DNA from: Anabaena sp. 4-3
Lineage (GTDB): Bacteria > Cyanobacteriota > Cyanobacteriia > Cyanobacteriales > Nostocaceae
Reading direction: 5' to 3'
Length of the DNA stretch: 64,000 nt
Assembly: GCF_001597745.1 (NCBI RefSeq)
Contig: NZ_LUHJ01000042.1
Location: 91,665 to 155,664 of the forward strand
This document shows, in pieces, positions 8,689 through 17,710 of the stretch. The first letter of the stretch is position 1. Each line of letters opens with the position of its first letter. The translations under genes were made by a program, and so were the position numbers. Under the pieces are notes generated by a model, which was given only the letters and a program-made list of their open reading frames with translations, searched no databases and was not told where the DNA came from.

Positions 8689-8747
8689 GTTTGTAGTGAG
8701 GACTTTAGTCCTCAAAACCATGAAGACTAAAGTCTTCACTACGAACC
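8689..8747. repeat. AGGACT hairpin repeat, copy 1 (nrtD-narB spacer)
   Basis: Two arms, GTTTGTAGTGAGGACTTTAG and CTAAAGTCTTCACTACGAAC, face each other as an imperfect inverted repeat around a short loop. It belongs to a family also seen at 11828-11879 and 13146-13179. As RNA it would form a stem inside the operon between nrtD and narB; it lacks a trailing T run and is probably not a strong terminator. Confidence 0.85.
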
Positions 8748-8775
8748 TTGAGATAATTAGCGATCGCCAATTACA

Positions 8776-10965
8776 ATGACCGAATCTACCAAAACCCTAT
8801 GCCCTTACTGTGGTGTTGGCTGTGGTTTAGAAGTATCCCCCCCAGCACAACCTCATAAAACCACTAATTCAGATAACCAAAATCCTATTTGGCGAGTTCG
8901 CGGTGATAAGTCCCACCCATCGAGTCAGGGTATGGTTTGCGTTAAAGGTGCAACCATCGCCGAATCTTTAGATAAAAATAGACTACATTACCCAATGGTG
9001 CGGGACTCTTTAGATCAAGAGTTCCGGCAAGTTAGTTGGGATGAAGCTTTTAATATCATCACCCAACGCATACAAACTGTTTGCTTAACTCAAGGTTCAG
9101 CAGCTATATGTATGTATGGTTCTGGACAATTCCAAACCGAGGACTATTACACCGCCCAAAAACTTTTAAAAGGTTGTTTAGGAACTAACAATTTTGATGC
9201 TAACTCGCGGTTATGTATGTCCAGTGCGGTGGCTGGATACATCCAAAGTTTTGGCTCAGATGGCCCTCCCTGCTGTTATGAAGATTTAGAATTAACTGAC
9301 TGTGCATTTTTAATTGGCACCAATGCCGCCGAATGTCACCCTATCGTTTTTAACCGACTGGAGAAATACCACAGAAAAAACCGGCAGGTAAAAATGATTG
9401 TGGTTGATCCTCGTCGCACACCTACCGCCGAAGCCGCAGATTTACATTTAGCAATTCGTCCCGGCACAGATATTGATTTATTAAATGGCATCGCCCATTT
9501 ATTGATGCGTTGGAATTTAATTGATCTAGGGTTTATTGACGACTATACTAGCAATTTTTCCGCCTATGCTGAGGTAATTCGTCACTATTCGCCGGAAGTG
9601 GTAGCCCGTCAATGTGGTATCAGCATTGCAGATTTAGAAACCGCCGCCCGTTATTGGGGTGAATCTGGGCGTGTGTTATCTTTGTGGTCGATGGGTGTTA
9701 ATCAATCAACTGAAGGCACAGCCAAAGTTAGAACTCTTATTAATCTACACCTGATGACCGGACAAATCGGTAAACCAGGGGCGGGGCCTTTTTCTTTAAC
9801 CGGCCAACCTAATGCAATGGGAGGAAGGGAAGCGGGCGGTTTAGCCCATTTATTACCCGGTTATCGCTTGGTGAAAAATCCCCAACACCGTGCAGAGGTA
9901 GAGGATTTTTGGCAACTGAAACGAGGACAAATTTCTCCCCATGCCGGTTTGACTGCGTGGGAGATGATTACAGGTTTAGAAACTGGGATTGTAGGCTTGT
10001 TGTGGATTGCGGCTACTAACCCTGCTGTGAGTATGCCAGATTTGGAACGGACAAAGAAAGCGTTATTGCGATCGCCTTTCACGATTTACCAAGATGCTTA
10101 TTACCCCACGGAAACCTCAGCTTACGCCCATGTTCTTTTACCGGCGGCACAGTGGAGTGAAAAAACTGGCGTAATGACTAATTCTGAACGCCGAGTTACT
10201 TTGTGTTCAGCATTCCGCCAACCACCACACCAAGCAAAAGCTGACTGGGAAATTTTCGCGGAAGTCGGACGCAGGTTAGGTTTTGCGGACAAGTTCGCCT
10301 TTAATAATTCTGCGGAAGTTTACGCCGAGTTTGTCCAACTTACTAGGGGGCGTGTTTGTGATCTGACTGGTATCAGTCACGAACAGTTACGTACAGAAGG
10401 CGCGACTCAATGGCCTCATCCTCAAGTGGGGAGTGGGGATCAGACTAACGGTTCTAAAAGACTTTATACTGATTTGCGCTTTCCTACTTCTGATGGTCGT
10501 GCTAAGTTTGCCGCTTATTATTCTCAAGGTTTAGCTGAACCACCAGACCCAGATTATCCTTTTGTGTTAACGACTGGGCGACTTTATGGACATTGGCATA
10601 CCCAAACGCGCACAGGCAGAATTGCCAAAATTCGCTCTATGCACCCAGAACCATTTATGGAAATTCACCCTCGTGATGCGGCTAAGTTAGGAATTACTGA
10701 CAATCAGATGATTGAAGTGCGATCGCGTCGTGGTGAAGCTATGTTTAAAGCAAAAGTGACTCAGGCGATCGCACCCGGTACAGTTTTTGTCCCCATGCAC
10801 TGGGGTAAACTCTGGGCAGACAATGCCGAAGCTAACGCCCTCACCCATCCCGAAGCTTGTCCCGACTCACTACAACCAGAATTAAAAGCCTGTGCTGTAC
10901 AACTCACACCCGTCTGTCTAGAAACTACAGCTAAAAATTCTCAACTTCTTTCCTCCCAATGGTAA
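8776..10965 (+). CDS. narB: Ferredoxin-dependent assimilatory nitrate reductase
   Basis: NarB reduces nitrate to nitrite using Mo-bisMGD and one [4Fe-4S] cluster. The 729-residue protein starts with the cluster motif CPYCGVGC and the fourth ligand in GMVCVKGAT (about 55). The presumed Mo-ligand Cys is in [10 protein letters not shown] (about 150). MGD-binding stretches include [20 protein letters not shown] and the C-terminal molydopterin-dinucleotide domain ([20 protein letters not shown] and onward). Length and order match cyanobacterial NarB, with no NAD-binding module, consistent with ferredoxin as donor. Last gene of the nirA operon; narM, needed for its activity, lies about 950 bases downstream. 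Confidence 0.95.
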   Translation: MTESTKTLCPYCGVGCGLEVSPPAQPHKTTNSDNQNPIWRVRGDKSHPSSQGMVCVKGATIAESLDKNRLHYPMVRDSLDQEFRQVSWDEAFNIITQRIQTVCLTQGSAAICMYGSGQFQTEDYYTAQKLLKGCLGTNNFDANSRLCMSSAVAGYIQSFGSDGPPCCYEDLELTDCAFLIGTNAAECHPIVFNRLEKYHRKNRQVKMIVVDPRRTPTAEAADLHLAIRPGTDIDLLNGIAHLLMRWNLIDLGFIDDYTSNFSAYAEVIRHYSPEVVARQCGISIADLETAARYWGESGRVLSLWSMGVNQSTEGTAKVRTLINLHLMTGQIGKPGAGPFSLTGQPNAMGGREAGGLAHLLPGYRLVKNPQHRAEVEDFWQLKRGQISPHAGLTAWEMITGLETGIVGLLWIAATNPAVSMPDLERTKKALLRSPFTIYQDAYYPTETSAYAHVLLPAAQWSEKTGVMTNSERRVTLCSAFRQPPHQAKADWEIFAEVGRRLGFADKFAFNNSAEVYAEFVQLTRGRVCDLTGISHEQLRTEGATQWPHPQVGSGDQTNGSKRLYTDLRFPTSDGRAKFAAYYSQGLAEPPDPDYPFVLTTGRLYGHWHTQTRTGRIAKIRSMHPEPFMEIHPRDAAKLGITDNQMIEVRSRRGEAMFKAKVTQAIAPGTVFVPMHWGKLWADNAEANALTHPEACPDSLQPELKACAVQLTPVCLETTAKNSQLLSSQW

Positions 10966-11165
10966 GCTACTCAATAGTTATTTGATTCATAGACTTTAGT
11001 CAATATTTACCATTATGACTTTCGATGTACTAACATTGACGATCAGCAAGATAAGATAATTTCAATATACCAATCACATATCAATGTTTAATCCTCTAGA
11101 GTTATCTACAGGATTTTTATTTTGTTTTTTGTAGTTTTGAGCTTGCGTGAAATTAGGTAAAGTTA

Positions 11166-11621
11166 ATGAGAAAGCTAATCAGAAGATTGTTTGGATTTAC
11201 TAGCGATGAAAGTTTTATGCACGCGATTGAAAATATTGAAGTGATAGTTTCCAAAATTCTATCTATTTTTATGGTGGTAGTCATTTTGGTGGCAATTGTG
11301 GATTTAGGTACTTTTATAGTTAAAGAAATCTTAACTCCACCCTACGGTGTAATTAACACAACACTGTTTAAAGTTTTTGGGTTATTTTTAAATGTATTAA
11401 TTGCTCTAGAAATATTAGAAAATATTACAGCTTATTTAAAAAAACACGTCTTTCAAGTAGAATTAGTAATTGTTACCTCATTAATTGCTGTAGCCAGAAA
11501 AATCATTATTTTGGATTTAGAAAAAGTCCAAGGAATTGATATCATTGGTTTAGGAACTGCTATTTTAGCTCTATCTATTAGTTATTTAATCATTCGTTAT
11601 AGTAATAAAGATAGACGTTAA
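11166..11621 (+). CDS. PsiE-family small membrane protein
   Basis: A 151-residue protein with four predicted membrane helices (about 31-52, 66-87, 98-112 and 127-145), short charged loops and a basic tail (YSNKDRR). The pattern and motifs such as LNVLIALEILENITAYLKKH fit the phosphate-starvation-inducible PsiE family (PF06146), whose biochemical role is unknown. It lies between narB and narM, in the same direction, 200 bases after narB, and may be a separate unit. The family name rests on my recognition of the pattern rather than on catalytic residues. Confidence 0.7.
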   Translation: MRKLIRRLFGFTSDESFMHAIENIEVIVSKILSIFMVVVILVAIVDLGTFIVKEILTPPYGVINTTLFKVFGLFLNVLIALEILENITAYLKKHVFQVELVIVTSLIAVARKIIILDLEKVQGIDIIGLGTAILALSISYLIIRYSNKDRR

Positions 11622-11654
11622 AGTTGGGTAAATCTAGATGCTAATTTAATTTAG

Positions 11655-11682
11655 TGTAGACGTTGCACTGCAACGTTTATAT
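11655..11682. repeat. ACGTTGCA palindrome, degenerate copy
   Basis: The core ACGTTGCACTGCAACGT (11660-11676) is a perfect inverted repeat around one base, flanked by GTAG on the left. It resembles the perfect 28-base palindrome at 62904-62931 and belongs to the same dispersed family. Confidence 0.75.
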
Positions 11683-11725
11683 ATCAACGAATTTCAGTTA
11701 AAGGTTATAAACTGAGAACAGTTCG

Positions 11726-11818
11726 TAAGTAAGTAGGCTTAATTAATTGTTAGATAGTGGAACAGGATTCTAGCCTGTTGACGGGCGGCCCATCCCACAT
11801 TTTATATTTAATTGCAAC
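11726..11818 (+). repeat. 93-bp dispersed element, copy 1
   Basis: The stretch starts TAAGTAAGTAGGCTTAATTA and ends TATATTTAATTGCAAC. The reverse complement of 61285-61382 matches it almost base for base; the main difference is a short indel in the GGGCGGCCC region. It contains internal inverted repeats (AACAGGATTCTAGCCTGTT and GGGCGGCCC). No reading frame is present. It looks like a small non-autonomous dispersed element. Confidence 0.85.
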
Positions 11819-11827
11819 CAGCTACTT

Positions 11828-11879
11828 AGTCAGGACTTGAGTCCTTAGAACATCAGGACTAAAGTCCTGACTACAAACC
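11828..11879. repeat. AGGACT hairpin repeat, copy 2
   Basis: Contains AGTCAGGACTTGAGTCCT and AGGACTAAAGTCCTGACTAC as facing arms, matching the family at 8689-8747 and 13146-13179. It lies 35 bases before narM and could fold in its leader RNA. Confidence 0.82.
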
Positions 11880-11914
11880 AGCATAGCTCATCGATAATTT
11901 TGACAATCTGAATT

Positions 11915-12376
11915 ATGACAACTTTTTTTGAATTTGAAGCGGATTTTGTGGATTCTCTGCGTTGCATCCCGATGCAGGTACGTTATAACCTCGACACCTG
12001 CGGGATTAAACTAAAATTATCAGATTGGAATCAGATGACTCAAGCTGAACGTGAAACTTTAGTCAGCTTACCTTGTACAACAGCAGCAGAAATTCAAGCT
12101 TACCAAGAATATCTCCAGCAATTAATTATAGAACGCACCGGTACACCTGCGGCAACATTACCAATAGACCCGAAACCCGCATGGTTAGACTCTGACAATG
12201 TGCCAGTCACACTGCAAGAGAAAGCCCAAGAAATCGGTATTACTATCACTTTATCACAGTGGCAAAATTTAACGCCTTTGCAGCGTTTTGCGTTGCTTAA
12301 ACTGAGTCGTCCCGGACACGAAAACAAAAATTTTCCGCGTGCGATCGCAGAGTTTAATTTAGTCATTAGTCATTAG
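11915..12376 (+). CDS. narM: Nitrate reductase-associated protein NarM
   Basis: A 153-residue soluble protein that I recognise as the cyanobacterial nitrate reductase-associated family (PF09655), called NarM. In Synechococcus and Anabaena it is required for active NarB and probably helps its maturation. The start FFEFEADFVDSLRCIPMQVR and two related helical blocks (IKLKLSDWNQMTQAERETLV and ITITLSQWQNLTPLQRFALL) suggest an internal duplication of a small helical unit. Position downstream of narB agrees. The last residues (NLVISH) and the stop codon are encoded within a TTAGTCATTAG-type tandem repeat, so the C-terminus may have been rewritten by the repeat. Confidence 0.85.
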   Translation: MTTFFEFEADFVDSLRCIPMQVRYNLDTCGIKLKLSDWNQMTQAERETLVSLPCTTAAEIQAYQEYLQQLIIERTGTPAATLPIDPKPAWLDSDNVPVTLQEKAQEIGITITLSQWQNLTPLQRFALLKLSRPGHENKNFPRAIAEFNLVISH

Positions 12377-12542
12377 TCAATAGTCATTAGTCATTGCTTA
12401 TTAGTTAGAGTCCATAAAAATTTCTGATATGTAAAAATTAGCAAATTAAATAGGTATAACCCATCCTGGTCGAATAATATCTCCTTAAAATGATGATGAA
12501 TTAAAGACAGGTACTTAACAAATTTACCCAGGATATAACTAT

Positions 12543-13142
12543 ATGGCTGCTAAGAAAATTTTAATGCTGGTTGGTGACTATGTAGAAGACTACGAGGTGA
12601 TGGTTCCCTTCCAAGCTTTGCAAATGGTAGGACATACCGTTGACGCAGTTTGTCCAGACAAGCAAGCTGGTGACAAAGTGCGGACAGCAGTTCATGACTT
12701 TGAGGGAGATCAGACTTATAGTGAAAAACCCGGCCACAATTTTAGCCTTAACGCCACCTTTGCTGACATCAAAGCCGAAAACTACGATGCTTTAGTTATC
12801 CCTGGTGGACGCGCACCCGAATATATCCGCTTAAATCAAAAAGTTTTAGAAATTACCCGTCATTTTGCTGAACATCATAAACCTATCGCTGCGATTTGCC
12901 ACGGTTTGCAGTTATTAGCGGCGGCGGATGTACTGCGGGGTAAAAACTGTACTGCTTACCCAGCTTGTGGCCCCGATGTACGGAGTGCTGGCGGTAACTA
13001 CGTACAAATTCCCGTAGATGAAGCGATAGTTGATGGTAATTTAGTCACAGCACCAGCTTGGCCAGCGCATCCCCGTTGGTTAGCAGAATTTCTCAAGGTG
13101 CTAGGAACTAAAGTTGAGCATCCAGAAGTCGCTAAAGTTTAA
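12543..13142 (+). CDS. DJ-1/PfpI family protein
   Basis: A 199-residue protein of the class I glutamine-amidotransferase-like DJ-1/PfpI superfamily. The nucleophile elbow [12 protein letters not shown] places the Cys at about 119 with the following His, and the acidic partner probably lies in the N-terminal [11 protein letters not shown] segment. [12 protein letters not shown] is another family motif. Members include proteases, glyoxalases and deglycases, so the substrate cannot be given. The ATG has AGGA about 10 bases upstream. No operon partner is evident; an AGGACT hairpin repeat follows directly and could end the transcript. Confidence 0.85.
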   Translation: MAAKKILMLVGDYVEDYEVMVPFQALQMVGHTVDAVCPDKQAGDKVRTAVHDFEGDQTYSEKPGHNFSLNATFADIKAENYDALVIPGGRAPEYIRLNQKVLEITRHFAEHHKPIAAICHGLQLLAAADVLRGKNCTAYPACGPDVRSAGGNYVQIPVDEAIVDGNLVTAPAWPAHPRWLAEFLKVLGTKVEHPEVAKV

Positions 13143-13145
13143 TCT

Positions 13146-13179
13146 GTTCGTAGTAAGGACTTCAGTCCTTACTACAAAC
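13146..13179. repeat. AGGACT hairpin repeat, copy 3 (short form)
   Basis: GTAGTAAGGACTTCAGTCCTTACTAC is a nearly perfect palindrome, the single-hairpin form of the family seen at 8689 and 11828. It starts 4 bases after the PfpI-like gene. Confidence 0.82.
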
Positions 13180-13307
13180 CTGAAATTATTTACGCCGACC
13201 TACTTGATCAAAATAATTAATGAAGCCTGATTTTATCCTTTCTTCTGCCTTATATTGAAGTTTGGTACATAAAACTGTAAATTTGTTCATATCTGTACAT
13301 ATTATTT

Positions 13308-13350
13308 GACACTCCTCGTCCTAAAGTCCGAGGATTCTTGGTTCAGTCAA
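13308..13350. repeat. Hairpin like an IS200/IS605 end, solitary
   Basis: CCTCGTCCTAAAGTCCGAGG (13314-13333) is a stem of five pairs with a ten-base loop, followed by ATTCTTGG. From memory this resembles end structures of cyanobacterial IS200/IS605-type elements. No transposase gene is nearby, so it may be a remnant or a mobilised end. Nothing else recognisable lies between 13180 and 13606. Confidence 0.4.
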
Positions 13351-13606
13351 TATCTATAAGACAGATAATCTAATTTAGATATTTGATGAACAAGGTACAA
13401 AAGATACTTTTTGTTGCCCAAATCATTGTGAGAATTGGGTGAAATAATTGGTTGCAAGAATTTTCAGTTTTGAGACAGCTAATATTGAATTGTTTCCCAG
13501 AGAGTAAAGCTATAGTGTACTTAGCAATGCTGCTGTTGGTGTGGCTGAGGATCAGTCCTAATGCCAAGGTATTTTATGGATTAGTTTGGAAAGACACTCT
13601 AACTCG

Positions 13607-14947
13607 ATGACAGGCAAACACGCAAGACATAATGCTTTTCTGCGGCTAGTGTCTGGTAATGGAGGAGCATTTGGATCAGAATCTTGCTACTCGCTTACCA
13701 GTAAAGAGGTAGTAATTGGACGTGACCCCAGTTGCCAAGTTGTTTTGGATGCGATGATGTATAGGATGGTATCCCGTCGTCATGCTGTGGTGCGTCCCGT
13801 TGCTTCATCTGTAGATAATACAGTTAGCTGGGTACTGTGTGATTTAAATAGTGCTAATGGTACTTATTTAAATGGACAACGTTTGTATGGGTGTCAAGAA
13901 CTGCACGCCGGCGATCGCATTGCTTTAGGCACTGACGGGCCACAATTTTTGTTTGAATATGCGATCGCGGCTCAACCTACAGTGATTACAAACCAAGTGG
14001 CACCCCTACCATCAGCGAAAAATTCTACTCCACAAAAGCCGGATTCCGTCAGCTTTACCCAACTGTTTCCGATTATTTCTACAGGTAAAGATTTAACCCG
14101 TAAAGCTTATCTTGTACCGGGAATTCTCACAGTTATATTTGTCGTGTTGATGTTTGCTACTGTCGGACAGCCGCAAGCTAATCAAGTCATAGTAGCCACT
14201 TACATCGCACTGGCAGCTTACTATTTTGTCTATCAACTGTGTGGTAAACCCAAACCTTGGTGGATACTCACCGGATCAGCTTTTTGTACCATCGTAATTT
14301 TACTCAGTCCCCTATTAAACTTATTTATCTTTATTTTTCGTGATCTTCTCCCCGGTAATGTCCCTCCGATAGATCAGCCTGTCAGCAGCCTCACAGAATT
14401 GTTTGTCAGGTACTTTTTTGGCGCGGGCTTGATGGAGGAATTACTCAAAGCTTTGCCGATACTGGGAACATATCTCATCGCTTTAGGTTTACCTTCTCCT
14501 TGGCGTGAACGTGTAGGAGTTTGGGAACCTTTAGACGGGATTCTCCTGGGAACGGCTTCTGCTGTTGGCTTTACTTTGGTGGAAACTTTGGGTCAATATG
14601 TCCCGGCGGTATCTCTCCAGGCGGGTTCGGAGGTGGGTTTACAAGTTCTCATTGCCCGGATTTTAGGCTTACCAGCCGGACACATGGCTTATAGTGGTTA
14701 TTTGGGGTATTTTATCGGATTAGCTGCCCTCAAACCCCGTCATGCTAAACAAATCCTTGCCGTTGGCTATCTCAGTGCGGCAGCACTTCACGCTTTATGG
14801 AATACTGCCGGACACAGTAATAATCTACTCTTAGTTGTCGTCGGTGTCTTATCTTATGCTTTTTTGATGGCAGCAATTCTCAAAGCTAGGGCTTTATCTC
14901 CCACGCGAGCGCAAAATTTTGCAACTCGTTTTCTTGGGCCTAAGTAA
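13607..14947 (+). CDS. FHA domain fused to a PrsW-type membrane protease
   Basis: The N-terminal domain (about 20-120) is FHA, a phosphothreonine-binding fold, with VVIGRDPSCQVVL, MVSRRHAVV and NSANGTYLNG. From about residue 168 there are about eight membrane helices. They carry the PrsW-family (M82) signature: paired Glu in GLMEELLKALPI, a Glu in FTLVETLGQY, His in LPAGHMAYSGYLGY and His in AALHALWNTAGH. PrsW proteins cleave membrane substrates such as anti-sigma factors. The ATG at 13607 is preferred to an upstream TTG at 13586. The fusion suggests proteolysis controlled by Ser/Thr phosphorylation; the substrate is unknown. Confidence 0.85.
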   Translation: MTGKHARHNAFLRLVSGNGGAFGSESCYSLTSKEVVIGRDPSCQVVLDAMMYRMVSRRHAVVRPVASSVDNTVSWVLCDLNSANGTYLNGQRLYGCQELHAGDRIALGTDGPQFLFEYAIAAQPTVITNQVAPLPSAKNSTPQKPDSVSFTQLFPIISTGKDLTRKAYLVPGILTVIFVVLMFATVGQPQANQVIVATYIALAAYYFVYQLCGKPKPWWILTGSAFCTIVILLSPLLNLFIFIFRDLLPGNVPPIDQPVSSLTELFVRYFFGAGLMEELLKALPILGTYLIALGLPSPWRERVGVWEPLDGILLGTASAVGFTLVETLGQYVPAVSLQAGSEVGLQVLIARILGLPAGHMAYSGYLGYFIGLAALKPRHAKQILAVGYLSAAALHALWNTAGHSNNLLLVVVGVLSYAFLMAAILKARALSPTRAQNFATRFLGPK

Positions 14948-15235
14948 AGGTGACGGCTATTTACCTCTGAAGGTAGATAGCTTGTATTTTCAAATCAAAT
15001 TATGCTTATTTAAACTGGGATAGCTATATCTAAAAAATGACCAAAAAATTGGCAAAACTGCAACCCAAGCTTCACCTGAGTAGGACATAATCCTGGAGAT
15101 GGAGAATTTAGGATGAAGAGTTTTGATGAATCGCCTGTTTTAGCAGTCTCAAACAATCATCCTCACACCAATTGTGATTCCTGGTAATTTAAGTTATATC
15201 AAAGCCAAGCTGAGAAGATCAACAGAAAATATGAA

Positions 15236-15883
15236 TCAGGCTTGTGTCTCTAATTCGTTAATTTCTTGGAGAGCATGGTAAGCGATCGCCATGCTCAATT
15301 TAGCTTGCTCGATTTCTGATAAAGCTGTCCAATCTTGATTTTCCAGATTGCTGATTACCGATGTTAAACTTTGCGGTTCACTGCTACGCATGGCATAGGC
15401 ATAAGGACGAGCCAAGATTAATAAATCCTCTGCTGTCCATGAGGGTAGTACAGCCTGTACACATTCCACCAATTGTTCACCCATTGATTGTGGAGATGCC
15501 AACATTTGAGTTGCTTTGGTAGCGATAGCATTGAGCCAGTTTTGCGGTACGCCAGCAGCCACAACGTTAGTTAAATTTTTTTGCAGTCTGTCTACCAATG
15601 AGGCATTTGTATTACAATTGTAATATGAAGAATAACTAACCTGTGACCAGAGAGTATCTAGTTGGTGATAAAAAGCTGGTGATCTGCTAGTGATTTCCTC
15701 ATCTAGCACATCTTGCAAAGCAAATTGCCGTTCTAATTCCTCAAAATATGCTTCTGATTGATTATCGGCTGGATTCCAAGGATAGGTAGCATCTTCTGCT
15801 TCTAATAAAGCTGATAATAATTCTAATTCCACTTGAGATGCTACAGCATAGTAAGCGTCTGAACTGTTAATCTGATGAGTCAT
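15236..15883 (-). CDS. Conserved cyanobacterial protein, function unknown
   Basis: A 215-residue, acidic, mostly helical soluble protein with no signal peptide or membrane segment. I recognise no catalytic motif. The start has AGGAAG 6 bases upstream. It lies 119 bases downstream of the CHAT-FHA gene on the same strand, so the two may be co-transcribed with the PP2C gene further upstream. Length is sufficient for a real gene and codon use resembles neighbours. It could be a partner or substrate of the CHAT-FHA protein, but that is only inferred from position. Confidence 0.7.
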   Translation of the reverse strand: MTHQINSSDAYYAVASQVELELLSALLEAEDATYPWNPADNQSEAYFEELERQFALQDVLDEEITSRSPAFYHQLDTLWSQVSYSSYYNCNTNASLVDRLQKNLTNVVAAGVPQNWLNAIATKATQMLASPQSMGEQLVECVQAVLPSWTAEDLLILARPYAYAMRSSEPQSLTSVISNLENQDWTALSEIEQAKLSMAIAYHALQEINELETQA

Positions 15884-16002
15884 GGATTGCTTCCTAGTGG
15901 ATTAATTTAGGGACATTGACAGCTACACTTGTCAAATGCAAATTTCCGCAAAAAAGAAGTTTTTGATCAAAATTATTGCTGCCAATTTGACATAAGTTTT
16001 AC

Positions 16003-17589
16003 TCAGGTTTGAGAGTCTTCGATAATAAACTCCCAAGTTTCACTTCTAGAACTACCAAACTTGAGTTGCATTCCCGATTTTAACGGGACTTCCTCTCGAA
16101 GTATTTGTTGCCAACCATTAGCACCTAAACACCAAGTTGTACCATAAGTAGAAAAATCTTGTAAATAATAAGTTCTGAGATTAGTAGTACCAGTAAAGGT
16201 GTTGCGACAGAGAATTTCGGCGTGTCGCTTAGAAACATAGGGTTCAGGGAGGACAATATCATTGTCTTTGGTGCGGCCAATGCGGGTGACACCGTTTCGT
16301 AACAACCAAGTACGACCACCGGGGGAAAGCGATCGCAAACAAGCAACTGGTGCGGGAGAATTCAAGAAAGGCATAGCAGTTTCTGGGATTTCTGTGACAC
16401 CTTCCTCAACATCTTTAATCAGTTCACCTTCAAAATCTGGATGTAAATAGAGAACTGGTAAAGTCCAAGCCGGTTGATTGTATTTATATAGTGTTAACAG
16501 TTCTTGCCTAGCTTCTGCCACTGCTTCATCAATTGATTTGCGCGATCGCAAAGCTTTAGCAAATACTTGGATAAAACTGTGACTTTCATGGTCAGCAATT
16601 TCATCACGCATGCCCAAAACTGCCGGCACACCATGACGAATTAAAACTTCTGCCAAGCTACTAGCGGGGATAGCTTGATGATTAATCGCGGCTGGTTGCG
16701 CTCCCCAACAAGCATTAAAAACTGCTAATTTAACAGCACTCCGATTTAATACTTGGGCTAATTCTATACCATTGAGATTCATTCCTGGGCGTAAAACCAG
16801 TAATCCGCCATCGGGTGCTGGTAGACCATGACCAGCATAGAAAAACACGTTATAGACTTTAGTTTCTAACTCTTGAATTAACTCTTGGGGAGTTGGTTGT
16901 AGGAGTGTTTTGACACTACAAGGAGCATACCTTTGACCATAGCTACCTACCTGACCACCATTTAACAAGGTTTGTTCGAGGATAGCGGCTTCTTTTTGCA
17001 GTTGCAGGTTTTGATCGTAGCCCAAAACCAGGAGAATTTTCAGGGCTTGGTCGGTGTGTAAATCTGGAAGTGGTTCTACTTCGCTGGTGGTGCGGCTAAA
17101 CAGTAAATCTGGCGACAGGGACATGGCGGGTTGACCGGGTTCCCGTTGCATAATTTCCCAAGGTAGGGCGATTAAATCTGGATCACGGATTTCTAAGCGA
17201 AAGCGTAGCCGTGTATTTTGACCCATTGCCATACCACGACTGCGTTCGAGACTACCGAGAATTGGCCCTTCAAATACCCAACGCCAGAGATTAATCCCTA
17301 AGTATTGCATTAATCGACTGCCGTAACCAGTAGCCTGACCAGAGGGGGGTGAGACTAAATTCATCGGGGCTTGGTTGACTGAGCGTTGGCTTGAGCCGGT
17401 GGAAATATTTATACCACTATGACCAGCAAACATTTGCTGCCATTCTTGCCAAACTTGAGTGAGTTCCACCGGCCATACACAGTCACGCAAAACATAGCCA
17501 CTGGGATAGGGAGCCTTAACCACCCAAATGGCGAAACTATTATTGCCAGTATTGATGAGACGGGCGATCGCCAGGTTCAGGGATGGCAT
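16003..17589 (-). CDS. CHAT caspase-like peptidase with C-terminal FHA domain
   Basis: A 528-residue protein. The middle part (about 90-385) is a CHAT domain, a caspase-HetF-associated peptidase fold: the His is in FYAGHG (H254) and the Cys in FNACWG (C294), so the dyad is intact. HGVPAVLGMRDEI is also typical. The C-terminal part (about 430-525) is FHA with TRIGRTKDNDIVL and YVSKRHAEIL, expected to bind phosphothreonine. No membrane segment is visible. It is encoded between a hypothetical gene and a PP2C phosphatase on the same strand, opposite an FHA-PrsW gene. Together this suggests proteolysis guided by protein phosphorylation; targets are unknown. Confidence 0.88.
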   Translation of the reverse strand: MPSLNLAIARLINTGNNSFAIWVVKAPYPSGYVLRDCVWPVELTQVWQEWQQMFAGHSGINISTGSSQRSVNQAPMNLVSPPSGQATGYGSRLMQYLGINLWRWVFEGPILGSLERSRGMAMGQNTRLRFRLEIRDPDLIALPWEIMQREPGQPAMSLSPDLLFSRTTSEVEPLPDLHTDQALKILLVLGYDQNLQLQKEAAILEQTLLNGGQVGSYGQRYAPCSVKTLLQPTPQELIQELETKVYNVFFYAGHGLPAPDGGLLVLRPGMNLNGIELAQVLNRSAVKLAVFNACWGAQPAAINHQAIPASSLAEVLIRHGVPAVLGMRDEIADHESHSFIQVFAKALRSRKSIDEAVAEARQELLTLYKYNQPAWTLPVLYLHPDFEGELIKDVEEGVTEIPETAMPFLNSPAPVACLRSLSPGGRTWLLRNGVTRIGRTKDNDIVLPEPYVSKRHAEILCRNTFTGTTNLRTYYLQDFSTYGTTWCLGANGWQQILREEVPLKSGMQLKFGSSRSETWEFIIEDSQT

Positions 17590-17710
17590 GGGTTGATGAC
17601 ACTAACGAGTGAACACAGATCATTTCCACCAATAATTTTCCTATAGGAAAACTTTGAGTTGATAAATTTCAGTGTGGTTGTTATCTGTATTATTTCAGGT
17701 TTTCACAAGT

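Noticed and set aside
13370..13567. 65-codon frame on the minus strand
   Set aside because: A/T-rich spacer sequence, no ribosome site, no family features.
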